This document shows, piece by piece, positions 11,933 to 24,079 of a stretch of 64,000 bases of DNA. Both the position numbers and the translations under genes were made by a program. Below the pieces are notes generated by a model. That model saw only the letters and a program-made list of their open reading frames with translations. It had not been told where the DNA came from and ran no database searches. The DNA lies in NCBI GenBank assembly GCA_001931875.2, contig MSJH02000834.1:186001-250000 (forward strand). Reading direction: 5' to 3'. The first letter of the stretch is position 1, and each line of letters opens with the position of its first letter. Origin of the DNA: Byssochlamys sp. IMV 00236 (Eukaryota; Ascomycota; Eurotiomycetes; Eurotiales; Thermoascaceae).

Positions 11933-14900
11933 TCAAGAGGAGCCCTTCATCCTCGCGTCACTTCCACTCCGACTGCGGCTGCGGCTGCGGCTCCGGCTGG
12001 ACCTCCTACGGTAATTCGACTCGCTTTCAGTCTCACTGACACTCCAGCCCTCCTCGCTCTCACTAGCACTCCAAACAGAAACGCGCCTCTTGACGACGTT
12101 ATGGGCCTTTGTGGTGTCCAGGTCCATTGCTCCCGGAGAGACGGCTGGTTCTTGCTGCTTTCCTTTCTTGCCCTTCTGCTTGTTCTGCTTGTTCTGCTTG
12201 TTCTTTTGGTTTTTGTTTTCCGTCTGCTGCTGCTGCTGCTCTTCCTTCACCCTGAAAGCATCTTCAGCTGCAGCGCGTTCCAAAATTTCAAACAGCTTCT
12301 CAAGTGCTGGAGCATAGGCCTGAGCGACAGGGATATCGCCAACACGTAGGCGCATGTAGTCAAAGGCGACAGCAACTGGAGCCTTGCGATCTTCACGAGG
12401 CTGGTTTCCGGATACATTGATTTCGTTCGAATCGGCTTCGTCGACAGGTATGTCCACGGGTCTGGGCTCTGCTGCAGCAATAGCAGCAACGGCAGCAGGG
12501 TCCTCGTTTTTGACAGTTCCCATGCGCTGTTCCGCGCTGGCCACTTTCTGGTAACGTTGACTGAAGTGGGTCAGAAGGATAGTACGGGCTTGCATCTGAC
12601 GGCCGACCTCGAGGGCCTCTGCGGTTGTAGAGTGCTTCTTGGCAATGGCCGACACACCCATGTCATCTTGAAACGTGGCTTCGTGGATGAGAACAGTGGA
12701 GTCACGTCCGATGGTGGCAAAGTTGGCAGAGGGACGACAGTCACCAGAGTAAGACACCTTGAAGGAATCCGGGAACACCAGTGAAACAGCCATGGCTCCA
12801 CGACAGTGATTGACCCTAGTGGTGAGGAGGTCTGCGAGACCCGTACGCTCCCGAAGAAGCTTCGTCAATGGAGAGTTGGTATCTTCAAAGGTCATATCTG
12901 TCGTGCGAGGTCTAGCATCAACAGCTTCACTTCCTGGATAGGTACCGTCGCCACGGACATGGCGATATCTCAAGGTGGTCTTGATACTACCTTCCTTGTG
13001 ATACGGATAGACTGCCAGAGGGACAAGTTTGTCGAAACCGTAGTTCTCCACCGAGGCGTATTCCTCTAGCCAGCCAATCATCATCTCCTCGGACACGACA
13101 AACAGACGTTTATCCTGAAGGATCTTGGCCATGTCCATTTCTATCATCTCGGTTGAATCAGGACGGTCCCCGTAGTTCTCCCTGTACCATGCTTTGATCA
13201 CAGAGGCGGTGCCCAGATGATGGTCCGCATGCAGATGACTGACCCAGATCATCCGGAGATTCTGCAGAACCTCCTTCAACTGCTCAGGTCCAAAGACGCG
13301 TTTCAACTGGCCAAGAGTATTTTCACCGCAGTCGAGTAGATAATATCCATGACCTGGAACCTTGACCAGCGTAGCAGAGACGTTGCGGTACTTGGATGGC
13401 ACGGACGACCCTGTTCCTAGGGTAATGATCTCCGCATCTGCGCCAGGTATGCTTTTCTGCAAGTCCTCCAATTCTTGCTGGAAAGACGGCTTGCTGACTC
13501 TTCGACGAATGGCTTTCATACGTTGTTCCACGGAGCGAGGGATACGCGAGACTGTAAGAGAAGGGTTAAACAGAGGCACGACCTCTGATCGGTTGACTCC
13601 GAAATTCGGCTCCATATCGAGAATCAGACCACGTTCAGCAGGCTGGAAGGGAGAGTTCTTGATAGACTCTACCGTAGACTTGGAACCAGCAGTGGGCGTT
13701 CCAGGTTGTGGGAGGGTCACATTGTCATGGAAAGGGATGGAGTAGCTATCACCCTTGAGCTTCGCCAGGCGGATAGATGACCCTGCAACGCTGTGCAGAG
13801 CCAGGTAGTTGGGACAGTAATCCGTGCCCGATACTATATGCTTGCAGTGCGGCCAGCTAGCAACGAATTCCCTCAGCCGTGGATGTTCACCGACACCAGG
13901 TCCCAGAATCCACAAAAAGGCCTCTAAGTTGTTTGTGATAGCAGGCGATTTCCACTCAGGGCGATTCACCAGATTCTCAACGTAGTCCGGAGTGGGCAAG
14001 TCGATAATGGCGGTTCCTCTCCCAAGGCGTGGTGGTCCGAGAACCATGTCCGGAGTGATCGTCTTGCCGTCCTCCGATTGCACGCTCTGGCCCCTGGTCA
14101 GAGCAGCATACGATGGTCCCTTGGGAACTTTCAATTCCTGTGCCTTTTTCGGGTCGAATTTACCTCTGATGTCGTGGTTCTTGACGATGTAGGACAGCGC
14201 TTCTTCCGAACGAGTGGTCGGTGGGAGCTTCTCGATCGACGCACCAGGCCAGGGTTGACGAACAAGAACCCGGATATCTGGCAGAGGCTTGTCATCTCCT
14301 GGCATGGGACCCTTGTACTGTTCAAGATCCTTCGTCACTGGGTTGCGGACGAAAATGGTGGCTGGCATCTTGACAGTCGCCAAGGGCATCTCAATCAACG
14401 AGTCTAAACGCCAGGAAGAGTTGAACATATCGGAAACAACCGACTGACGCATCAGCTGGTCCTTAGTACGCTGGTCCAGACTTCTTTCCGTACTTTCTCG
14501 CTCCTGGAACTCGTCCAGGCTTCTCTTCCGCGGACTTTTAGGGCTCTTGTTGGGTGCACCAGAAGGACTAATCGCCATTGCCCAGACTTTGATGTTATTA
14601 TCAGTGAAAGTAGGCTGCTCGAAGGGATCTGTCGTTCCCGCCGCTTCTGATCTGGACAGGTTTTCCGAATCGTACTCCTTAACATACACTGGCATGCCCT
14701 TACGGAAAACAAACCTCCTCGCCGTGGCCAGCGTATGGGTCAGGTTCCGGCCCCCATGGATGGTCAGATGGCCCCTCTGCATCACCAACTCACCGTCCCG
14801 TAAAGCATAGGGAGCCCCATGCTTCATCTCAGGCTCCTGGCTGCGCAGCCGTTCAGCAGTCTGTTCGGGTGTCTCGTTTGCTCTACGGCGGGCCTCCTTC

Positions 14901-15611
14901 TCACGCTCAGAGTCTGCAATAGCTGCCGCAGCATTGGCTATCGCGTCCGCCTGGGTCAGGACCGCTCCGATCAGTCCTCCATTATTCGCCCACTCCGTTC
15001 GACCAGTCAGGAAGATGTCCGTAAGATAGGACAATCTGACCCCGCGCTCCGTACATGCCCGCTGAGTACCCTCTGATATCTGACCGAAGAAGTAGCGCTT
15101 TTCGGGGAAATTGAGCAGTAGAGTCGTGCCTGGCGTGTCCGCCGTAGGCGTCGTGAGGATCTGGTAGAAGAACTTCATTGGTTTGTTTCCCGGAGAAGGA
15201 CTAGGCAAATGGTCAAGTCCGCTGAATTTAGTGGAGGAAGGATCATAGACGATATAACGGTTTGTTCCAGAGCTGTTCGAGTCGAGCTTCGGAGCAGGGA
15301 AGACAACAACGTCGGGGTTGAGGGGAGGCCGTCCAGATTTCGAGCGGAACTGCCCAGGTTGCGACTTGAGGGCGCGTGCAGTTGTGGAAAAAGAAACTCG
15401 AGCGCAGCCTGCTGCGGGACGAGACAATGCTCGAAGGATGAAATGGCTGGGGAAGCTACCGCGACTTGAAAAGCAGCTGGACGATGGGGGCGTGACTGCG
15501 CGGAGAGCTTTCAAGAGCAGCCCCCCGGACAGACGAGGAGAAGCCAACTTGGCTGGTGGAAGAAGACAACGGTTAGCAAATTCAAGATGCTAGAGATTAA
15601 CCAGTCCACAT
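11933..15611 (-). CDS. trz1: Long-form tRNase Z (ELAC2/Trz1 type)
   Basis: 3'-tRNA processing endonuclease, about 1209 residues. It cuts the 3' trailer from pre-tRNAs in nucleus and mitochondria. The long open frame lacks an in-frame ATG before MKFFYQ (about residue 129). A 10-base first exon at 15611-15602 (Met-Trp-Thr) spliced over a 49-base intron (GTTAAT..CACCAG) to 15552 gives an ATG and a good mitochondrial presequence with many Arg/Ser. The N-terminal domain has the LTTPTADTPG and FFGQISEGTQRA blocks. The catalytic C-terminal domain has GTGSSVPSKYRN, the zinc motif SHLHADHHLG at about residue 774, YSGDCRPS, HEATF, KHSTTAEA and LTHFSQRY. The tail carries a Gln run, Lys/Asn/Gln repeats and an Arg-Ser repeat. 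Initiation at the internal ATG would give a form without the presequence. Confidence 0.93.
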
Positions 15612-16198
15612 TTCACGCCTTCATGTCTTGTGGGATCCAGCACCGATGTTGAGGGCTCCTGGGTTGGTTCCAAAAAGTTACTGTATCACCTCCGCAAGTC
15701 CCAAATTTTCTGCGTCAACTACGGAGGCGAGGCTAGGCCCGAATAAGGATCCCACCTATGATTAGGTATAGTAATCTCTCTCAATTCTCGCAACTCTCGC
15801 AACTCTGATGATGAAGACTACATTCTCAAAATCGGCTATTCTATGTTATATTGCATTTTGATTTCAGCTATTGCTGCTACGCATATGTAGATAGATCTGG
15901 TCGCCTGCCAGTACAGATGGTTCCAATCCCTGGTTTCCCTCACACGATATTCCCAGTAAAAACACAACCCTCTTGAACGCCAGACCTTACAAAACTGCCC
16001 GATGTCGAATGGCGTCGATAGAAAGAAAATACAACCGATGGAGACGAGTCACGAAGGATAATGAACATATGAAAAATCGTTATGTCCTGAACGAGAGCAT
16101 CGATGAAGAACCTGTCCGTCACCGCAGCCTGGCCGATGACACGGCAATACATTTCACCTCAACACCTGAATTTTCCCTATCACGATCACACAGTAGAT
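15612..16198. other. Intergenic region between bZIP and tRNase Z genes
   Basis: Promoter of tRNase Z and the 3' region of the bZIP gene. A small tandem 'ctcgcaact' repeat lies near 15787-15805. No gene is called. Confidence 0.5.
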
Positions 16199-18085
16199 TC
16201 AAACAAGATGAGCGGTGACCATGGACACACGCTGGAAGGCGGCTTCCATGCTGTGGCACAGGCGCTCGAAACGGCGCATGGTAACAGCGCTGACTTCAGT
16301 CGACTCATCTTCCACGACCAGCTCGAAGGTGGAAAGAACCTTCTCAGACTCGACACCATCGAACAGGTTCTGGACCTTCTCGGGTGATGACGACTGCGAA
16401 ACTGGGGGCGAGTCCAGGAAGAGAGCAAAGGCGGGGTCGGATTCATCGATTTCCACATCAGGGTTAGGAGTGCCAACGTTGGTCTTCTCCTTGGGCGCTT
16501 CAGGGACCGGCGGGCGCTCCAGAGATGGAAATTCGTCCTTGGAGGTTTCTAGCACTTCAGAACCAACAAAGTTCGATGACTTTCCGCAGAGCACGCCAGT
16601 GTCAATGACAGGTTCCGGCACCTCAAAAACAGCAAAAACAGGAGCGTTCGTAAAGTTCATATCGATCCCGGAATTCCAACCACTGGGGTTCATGTCCATG
16701 GTCGGGACATTGACGCTCTGTTCGGGGACCATGACCATGCCAACCTGGGGGTTCTGCTGCATCTGGAAATCCTGTGCAACACGGGCCGGGTTCACATCCT
16801 TCTGGTGGTTTTGCTGCATCTGAGGCTGAGACACGACGGCCGGCTGAACCTGCTGTTGCTGCTGGGGCTGAGACGAAGGAATTCCGTTTAGACTGAAGTC
16901 ATTGAGAAAGGAAGAGAAGTGGGGAGACGAAAGGAGCATGCGAGTCAGATCTGTCAGGCGGGCATTCTCCTCGAAGAGCGCACGGTTCTGCATGCGCAGT
17001 TCGTTCGCCTCGTTGGTCTTAACCGCGACTTCGCCTTCAAGCTGGCCGATGTATTCTAAGACAAAAGATTAGCACGTCAAGATTAACGGGGCTGTAGATG
17101 GTAAAACTGTACCCTTCCGGCGAGAGCGGAAAGCGCGAGCAGACACTTTGTTGCGCAGCTGGCGGCGCTCCTTGCTGCTGAGCTTCTTGCCCTCCTCACT
17201 GGCCAGGAGTCTCTCGTCCTCATCCATCTCCTCCTCATCCTTCTTGGCCTTGGCCATCTGGGGCAGGATCGAGGGCGGCGAGGCGTCCTCCTGCGAAGTG
17301 ACACTGCTCTGTCTCATCTGTTGCAACAACCGGGAGATGCGCTCCTCGACCACAGGATCCGGATGACGGTTGGGGCGCGCTTGGCGGCCAGTCTGGCGAG
17401 CCTGCTCCTCCATGCGGCGCTGCTGGAACTGCTGCTGCTGACGCATCATCTCATGCTGTCTCTGCTGCTGCGCGGCCTTGGCCATGGCGGCCTGCTGCTG
17501 GTGCATTCCGGGGTACATGCGGCCAACCTGAGCGGGTGGACCGACCGGGGACAGTTCATGTCCGCCCAGGGCGTTAGGGTCGACGAATTGGTTGCGGTTG
17601 GGCTGGTTGGAGAAGAAGTCGAGATCCATCTCCGACGGATTGCGGGCGGGCACGCTTCCAAAATCGATGGGAGTCTCTTCGTGCTTGACGCTCATTCCTC
17701 CGTACACGTTGCCGTTAATTGGGAATCCCTGGGCGCCCATGGTGAAATTCATTCCATTGTTGTTGCTGAAGGCCATCGCATGGGCCAATCCACCGGGTGG
17801 TAGCGGCGTCTGCTGCTTGTGGTCATCGTATTGATGACTGGGGCCTGGGAAGGGAATCTGGGGCTGACTGTTGGTGCCAATGTCACCGGTACTTGACTCT
17901 GAGCTGGCGACTGAGGGCTGTGAGATCAAGGCAGGCTTGGGCCGGGCGGAATCGGCGGAGGTATATGTGAGCTGATCGAGATTGATGAAGGAGTCGATAT
18001 CGGGATCGTAGCAGGCGTTGATATTCGACATGGGTGATGCCGACGAGGAAGTCGACGGCATCGACTGCTCTGCGAGAGTCGTCAT
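16199..18085 (-). CDS. bZIP transcription factor (fungal LziP/MBZ1-like group)
   Basis: A 609-residue basic leucine-zipper regulator in two exons, 18085-17113 and 17055-16199 (1830 bases). The basic region RRQLRNKVSARAFRSRRK is at about 307-324 and ends exactly at the intron. The zipper follows (YIGQLEGEVAVKTNEANELR; residues 326 onward), then an aliphatic segment RMLLSSPHFSSFL. The N-terminal half is acidic and Gln-rich with a QQQ-rich stretch (about 220-250); the C-terminal half has another Gln-rich stretch. The open frame reaches further upstream, but 18085 is its first ATG. The arrangement, with the bZIP in the middle and Gln-rich flanks, resembles Aspergillus LziP and Metarhizium MBZ1; that assignment is from memory of the group. 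Target genes cannot be inferred. Confidence 0.88.
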
Positions 18086-18941
18086 GATGGTTTCCAAGAA
18101 ATTTTTTTTTTCTTCTTCTCCTGGTTGCCTCCACTCGATTGATGCGTCGGTCAGGGAGATGTTGTCGCGAGGGTTACCGTGACGGGCGGTGGTGGTGTGA
18201 ATGGTAGTCGTTCAAGGGATCAGTACGGAGCGGCTACCAGAGCTGGAGAATTGGTTGATGGATGGGGGAAGACGTCGAAACGATGGTGTGAGGTCGAATG
18301 AGGGGAGAAAAGGAGGATGATAAAGAGGGTGAGAAGACAGAATGAGCGGGAACGGCAATGGGAAACGACCGGAGTCGAGATGGTCTCTGGTCTGGCGATG
18401 GAGGAGAGGATCCGGTCTCTCTAACTGCTTCTAAGGGGGAACGAGGAGCAGCGCCGAAGGGGAACCAAGAATAGAAAAGCAAGGCCGAGGCGATTGCGCG
18501 TCCTCCGGCTGACTCAGCGTGTTCTGGCTGCTGATTGGCCTTTCTCTGCTCCTGGCGGGGATCTGGCCAGCAACCAGAAACAGCCCGTTCTCGCCCGTAA
18601 ACAAGTTGATAACTATCTAGTAGTACTGTAGTAGTAGTAATTCTAGAATCTAGCATCGATATGGACTACTCGATTTGCGAGGAACCAGTCTCAGTCTCTG
18701 TTTCTCTCCCCTGTCTCCTGTCCCGTCCAGACTGCTTCGCGCTGGTGGTCTCAGCAGTGCCTCCGACGGCGCTGAGACGGACTCTGACCAGCGGCCGTGC
18801 GAAGAATGTCCTTGGCTGCTAGGGCGCAAGCCGGGCGGTGCGGATGATACCCTAAGCCCTAGTGGAGGATGCCCTAACTGGCCCAGTTCGGCCTAGCGCG
18901 CCTGTCCGTCGTTCCTCTTGCCTGTTCCGGGTCCGGAATCC

Positions 18942-18965
18942 GATGCGCCGATGCGCCGATGCGCC
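18942..18965. repeat. Tandem repeat, three copies of an 8-base unit
   Basis: Three perfect copies of GATGCGCC in the bZIP upstream region. Confidence 0.9.
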
Positions 18966-19047
18966 TCCCAGTGACGCAAGTGGCTTCTCGTGGCTTTTGC
19001 GCAAGTTGACGCCGGTATGGATATCAAGTAGTTACCAATACAATCAC

Positions 19048-19073
19048 AATAATAATCATAATAATAATAATAA
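19048..19073. repeat. AAT-type trinucleotide microsatellite
   Basis: Imperfect run of AAT/ATA units interrupted by one C; an ordinary microsatellite. Confidence 0.8.
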
Positions 19074-22000
19074 CACTCACTAACCACTCGCTGGCACTCT
19101 CGCGAGCTTGTTTTGCAGCGTACCTACTCTAGGTTGCTACGTGCATGCCAGAGAAACAGTCCCTCCGCATCCTTGCATGCAAGTCAAATGCTGTCAAACA
19201 AGGAATTCCACACAACCGTACTCCCCCATCCTGATCTCAAGCATCGAAGTATTCTCGTGTCGACCAACCCGGGACACGTTCCAACTTGGAAAAATCGGCA
19301 ACTCCCGGTCGGGACAAAGGATATCTAGAACTGCCCTACGGTACTTCTCATCGTTTCTGACTCGGGCCTAGATCGCACTTCCTAGGTCGGACGCCATGGC
19401 AAAAAATGAACACTGCAAACGACGTGCATGCAAATATACGCGAGATTAGATCAATCAGTCCGTCAATCATCAGCCGCCATCATCTTTTCGTTTCTGTCTG
19501 ATCCACGGATCCGATGGATGAATCGCCCCCAGAGGCCCGCTTCAAGCCTCCAAGGCGCCGTGGCTGAAAAGCTTAGCATCAGTGCCAAGACTGCCGTTTC
19601 GATTTTTTTTTTTTGGGGGGCTTCGATAGCCTTAAAGCCACGAGAACGCCAAGTCGCCGTTAAACCCTACCCGATACGGTAAGTAGGAAAGAGCCATGCT
19701 ATACAAAAATGAACGGGCTTACCAGCATCGGCCACGCCAGCAACGTGACACTGCCACAGCTAATTTCGGGGAATGCACGTTTTTGTACACCTTCAGCCTT
19801 TCAACTCGGGGAACGTTGAAAATGATCTTCCAATTCGGTCAAAATCCAGACCGGATTCATCCTTATCCAACATACAACTGCCGAGGCAACGTCAGCAGCA
19901 GTAAAAATAAAAAATAATAAGCTTCTTTTCTCTTTTGCTTCGTGTCTAGACTGCCTCAAGCCCCTCAGTCCAGCTGGAATATCCGGATGATCTTCTCGAC
20001 CTTATATTATATTATTATTATTCCCTTGTGCTCCATAATTATCAACTTTTACCAGCCTTGAGCATCTGATTGGACGGCTGTTTCCTCAGCCCAGTGAAAT
20101 GGAGCCGAGTCCAGACTGCAGCAGTAATGATAATACCTAAAAGCACAAACACTATTCTCTGGCTGAAACTCGGCGATCTTCATCCGTAGATAGCTACTGT
20201 CGTGGGAGTCGATGAGTCGTCTTGAGTCTCTTGTCAGCCGGGCCAGGGTGACGAATCCTCTCTGCACAGCATCAACAATCGTAGAAATAACAACACGATC
20301 TGTTCTCAATTGCGCTGTTCTCTGCGTCAGAATACGGAGTAGATAGTTCTCGAATAACTAATAGATACCCCAAGCAAACGCACGACCGTTTCACGAACTA
20401 CCTGCACTGTCCAGTCCCCTACCTTAGCACACCCGCCTAGACCATACTAAGTAGATAACCAATATTGCGATTAACCACTAAAGTAACAGTCCAGGTCCAG
20501 GGCAGTCTAAACACCCATCTCCGGTGGCGCACGAGACTCTTCCAGAACCCAACGCAGAGCTGGGGTGGCAGCTCAAACTTCAGCCCCAGTTAGGGGCAAC
20601 TTTCATCCTCGGAGGAAGAGTGCAGTATCGGGCACTATTGACTAACTAGTCTAGTCTAGAGTGGTCTGTTTCTGAGTCTATTCTTAAGATCGGGACTTGA
20701 AACTCGGTGTGAAGAAAATAAATGATACATGCTGGGGGTGCTCAATAACAATTTTTAATAATCATGCGCCTCCTTGAATGGGAAGGTTGACGCGTTCAGA
20801 CGTTGGGGATCTGGTCTACGATAGGATATTATGCGAGTATTCAGGGATGTTCAGCTTAGAACGGCATTCTCTACTAACTATATGTATGTGATTTTCGAAT
20901 ACTCTTGAAGGAAATGCTAAATCGCTATCATAAAGGGGTGAACATGTGACTAGGAGGATCAAGGTATTACGGCATAATAACGATCACTGCATAGGTATTA
21001 CTAAATCTGTATTATTGGCTAGTGATAACTATTATTATGTGGAGACTATCAGACTATTAATATTGAAGATTATAGAAAAGCTGAATTAATGCAAGTGAAA
21101 GTCGTCCCTAGGTATACAAATCACCGATCCTAGATAGATACAGAAATAACCGGTTCTTATCGACGGTCCACACCTTCTTTATGCCTGCCTGCTTGCCTAT
21201 CTACACCGGGATAGGGTTCTACTGGGAGGGATCCAAAATAGTGAATCTACCAAGTTTGTAGTTATATTGTATCTGTACAACTGTACCAAAAAAAAAAGAG
21301 AATTAGCGAGTCACTAACCTACCCATTCCGTAACTCTTCCCTATCACTCAATCCAATCCACACACACACCTTCCAAAGAGTAAATTCATCAATAACCCCC
21401 GCACACAATTCACCTTTTGTGAAGGCAAAAAGAGTCGGAACCTCCCTGCCATTCCATCAATGACTTGGATATGATCCATTCCAGGGAAGTTACATAAAGC
21501 TGCAGTCCCCGCATCTTCTCTTCCCTTGTAAAAGTTTCTCCCTATCCAGAAAGAACTCTTGTATTCCTGAGAGAATGGATTAGTGATATCAGAACTGCTA
21601 CTCAGATCATACTGGTGTCATCTCATGCTCTGCTCGGGCGTGGTCGTCAGAGAGATCGATCTCATACTTATACCAAATGATTCAATATGCTTTCTCTTAT
21701 TCTTATAATACAATAACTGCAACAATGACCACTTTTGCTTGTTTTACATCAGACCTAGGGGCCAGACCTCTAAGGAGTCCTCTTTTTTTCGTCTAGTCGT
21801 GCAGTCGACTTCCGTAGTTGTATGTATCTATTGATCTCTATTGGTACTGTTTGGTAATACTAACAGCTTTTAGGATATCCCCCAAATGCGCAAAAATGTG
21901 CCCTTACTGTGATTACTAGGTTTTACTTCTGAGAGGGGCCCCTTACTTATGTCCCCATCGGAATTCCTCCCTTAGTGGATGTATTATTTTAATTATTTGG

Positions 22001-22701
22001 TTCTGACCCGGGGGGCTGCGCCTGCTCACTTACTGTGAATTCAATCGGGTGACCGCATACATACGGTTGTGCTAGCTGACACGAAAGTTCCAGCAAAACC
22101 ACCACATCTCAAAAGTTCAACTAATGAAATCCGTGTATTCGGGGGTTTTAGTTTTTTTAAAAATTATACTAGTTTCTATTGTCTTATTGATCAGTACTGA
22201 TGTTTTACTAGTATAACTAGTCACTGCAATTGCTGTAACAGGAAGGGCCACAACGAGTGCGACCGAATTGACTATTAATCCTGAATTATTGTCCGCAGAG
22301 GTCAATAATATCCGCTTCTGAAGTCTTTCTAACCTTCCCACACTTGCAACACCAATACAAATACTACCACAACTGATACTGCACCATGACAAAGACGACA
22401 AACGTTGCTTATTTTACATACATAGCGATCCTGAACGGAGATCGCTCTACTTCCGCCGCAACCAAAATGCCATGGCAACAGTGAGTCGGAGCATATGTTT
22501 TGTGTATTGCATTACTGATGGTGTACACTCTCCCGAAGACCTCAGCTCAATGGGAGCAAAAAGCCAGGAGAGAGGAAATAAGTACTGGCTCCGCCTCCGA
22601 AACGCTCAGACGTACTACCTAGCGGCAGACAGCCTGTATACGCTCCTACTGTTCATGTGGTAGACCATCCCTTTGATGTGAAACTCAAGGATCTCAATGG
22701 C

Positions 22702-22748
22702 TGGGAATTAGCATCGAAAGTACAATTCTCGCATATCTCAACGACGAG
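22702..22748. repeat. 47-base direct repeat, copy 1
   Basis: Identical to 22865-22911. Lies inside the decayed gene, 116 bases before the second copy. Confidence 0.93.
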
Positions 22749-22864
22749 GCAACTTAACCTTCTCATTCGCCACAGCAGACAAACTTCCGCTAGGTGATTA
22801 CCTCATGCAGAAGATCGCACTGCTGCGAGAGGCTGGGACAACAGATAGCGAGGCCGTGAAGAGG

Positions 22865-22911
22865 TGGGAATTAGCATCGAAAGTACAATTCTCGCATATC
22901 TCAACGACGAG
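22865..22911. repeat. 47-base direct repeat, copy 2
   Basis: Identical to 22702-22748. The copies start 163 bases apart, so the intervening segment is not a multiple of three and the frame changes between them. Confidence 0.93.
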
Positions 22912-23481
22912 AACTACAATACAAATACTAGAAGAACCTGCTAAAATTCACAAAATTGGAGAGAAGAAACCTTATTATCTGAAAGAGTCCCATTTGACTA
23001 TGGAAACTTGCGTGAAATCTTGAAATTGGCTCCGCAGATATGGCGACTGGAACAGATATCTTAACGATATAAAAACATATGGCCATAATGTGCCTCCACC
23101 AGGGCAGGCTCGCATGCTAGGAGAATTCGGGAACGCACAGTAGTTATCACCAATTGCAAGCAAGGCTACTTCCCAATGTTTCCTACAATGAGGAAAGCCT
23201 GACAAGAGACGACCAGATGCAGGATATAAGAAGCGCTTCCAATAGGCCACCTTTGCCAGATCTCACTTACAAATCTAGTGGAGGCTCAAGATTCTCGGTG
23301 GCACTTCCCGCCGAAGATGACGAGATCATTAATATTGGGTTGGTGGACTTTGTTGTTGCTCTAAAATCTCCCATTGTGATCACTCAGAGTCAAATGTCCA
23401 AGCTTTCGCAATTCTCGGCTGCCTCTTCCGTTTCTGGCTTTCTTGAAGAAAAGGTCGAAGCTCTCAGCTCGCTCCCACAGA

Positions 23482-23532
23482 NNNNNNNNNNNNNNNNNNN
23501 NNNNNNNNNNNNNNNNNNNNNNNNNNNNNNNN
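23482..23532. other. Assembly gap (51 N)
   Basis: Run of undetermined bases inside the decayed gene; the true length is unknown. Confidence 0.99.
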
Positions 23533-24079
23533 GCCCCCCATAGAGATGGTCTCCTGGAAGCCAGAGCTCAGAATTATGCCCCTCAATCTGTACTCTACCA
23601 CCCTGGCGAAGTTGACAGCCCAGGCTATGGAATAATGCATGGTATTCCTCAACCCATTGCTAATCAAGTAGCATCATTTCTCCGCCAAACAAAAAAGATA
23701 ATTTACGTATGGCCTTGCGTACAGACAGGGAGTTTAACAAGAAGTCCGCTTTTTCGATTTCAGGTTTATAATAGTACGCGTTTCGAGATAGAGGAGTTCA
23801 CTCATCATATTGCAGAGTAATGTAACAATCCTGGACAACTATTCTGTGAAGAGTCTTCTGTATTGGAGCTTTAGGCTGAGAGAAGGATGTCAGTGGACTG
23901 GATGTTGCAATCCATGTCCGTCGGGGCTTGGGTGACTCACTACATAAGTAGGTAGTCGGGACCAAGTTGTTATCGGAAATTTAGACAAACTTAGCAACAA
24001 CTCGAACCATACATATGCGGATAAACACAGTATTCTGAACGTATAAGGCATAAATACCTGGAAGTCGATTGATACAGCA

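Larger units (their letters stand above)
18086..22385. other. 4.3-kb gene-poor region upstream of the bZIP gene
   Basis: No supported gene. The first 600 bases or so look like a long pyrimidine/purine-biased 5' leader and promoter of the bZIP gene. Simple repeats are present: an 8-base unit three times at 18942-18965 and an AAT-type tract at 19048-19073. From about 20640 the DNA becomes AT-rich with scattered short frames. No tRNA box pair was found. Confidence 0.5.
22386..23819 (+). pseudogene. Decayed gene of unknown family, interrupted by an assembly gap
   Basis: A run of protein-like segments on the plus strand in shifting frames. It starts at an ATG at 22386 (MTKTTNVAYFTYIAILNGDR), followed by a plausible intron (donor GTGAGT after 22476, acceptor CTCAG near 22545). 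Later segments read TVHVVDHPFDVKLKDLN, FATADKLPLGDYLMQKIALL, VVITNCKQGYFPMFPTMRKA and, after the gap, GIMHGIPQPIANQVASFLR. A single-base loss near 22752 would explain one frame change, and a 47-base direct repeat another. Stops and shifts make a working protein unlikely unless several introns were missed. I do not recognise the family. Confidence 0.45.

Noticed and set aside
17321..17803. 160-codon plus-strand open frame
   Set aside because: Antisense shadow of the bZIP gene's Gln-rich region.
22117..22401. 94-codon minus-strand frame with a hydrophobic middle
   Set aside because: No ATG at its start, no family features, and it overlaps the start of the plus-strand decayed gene.
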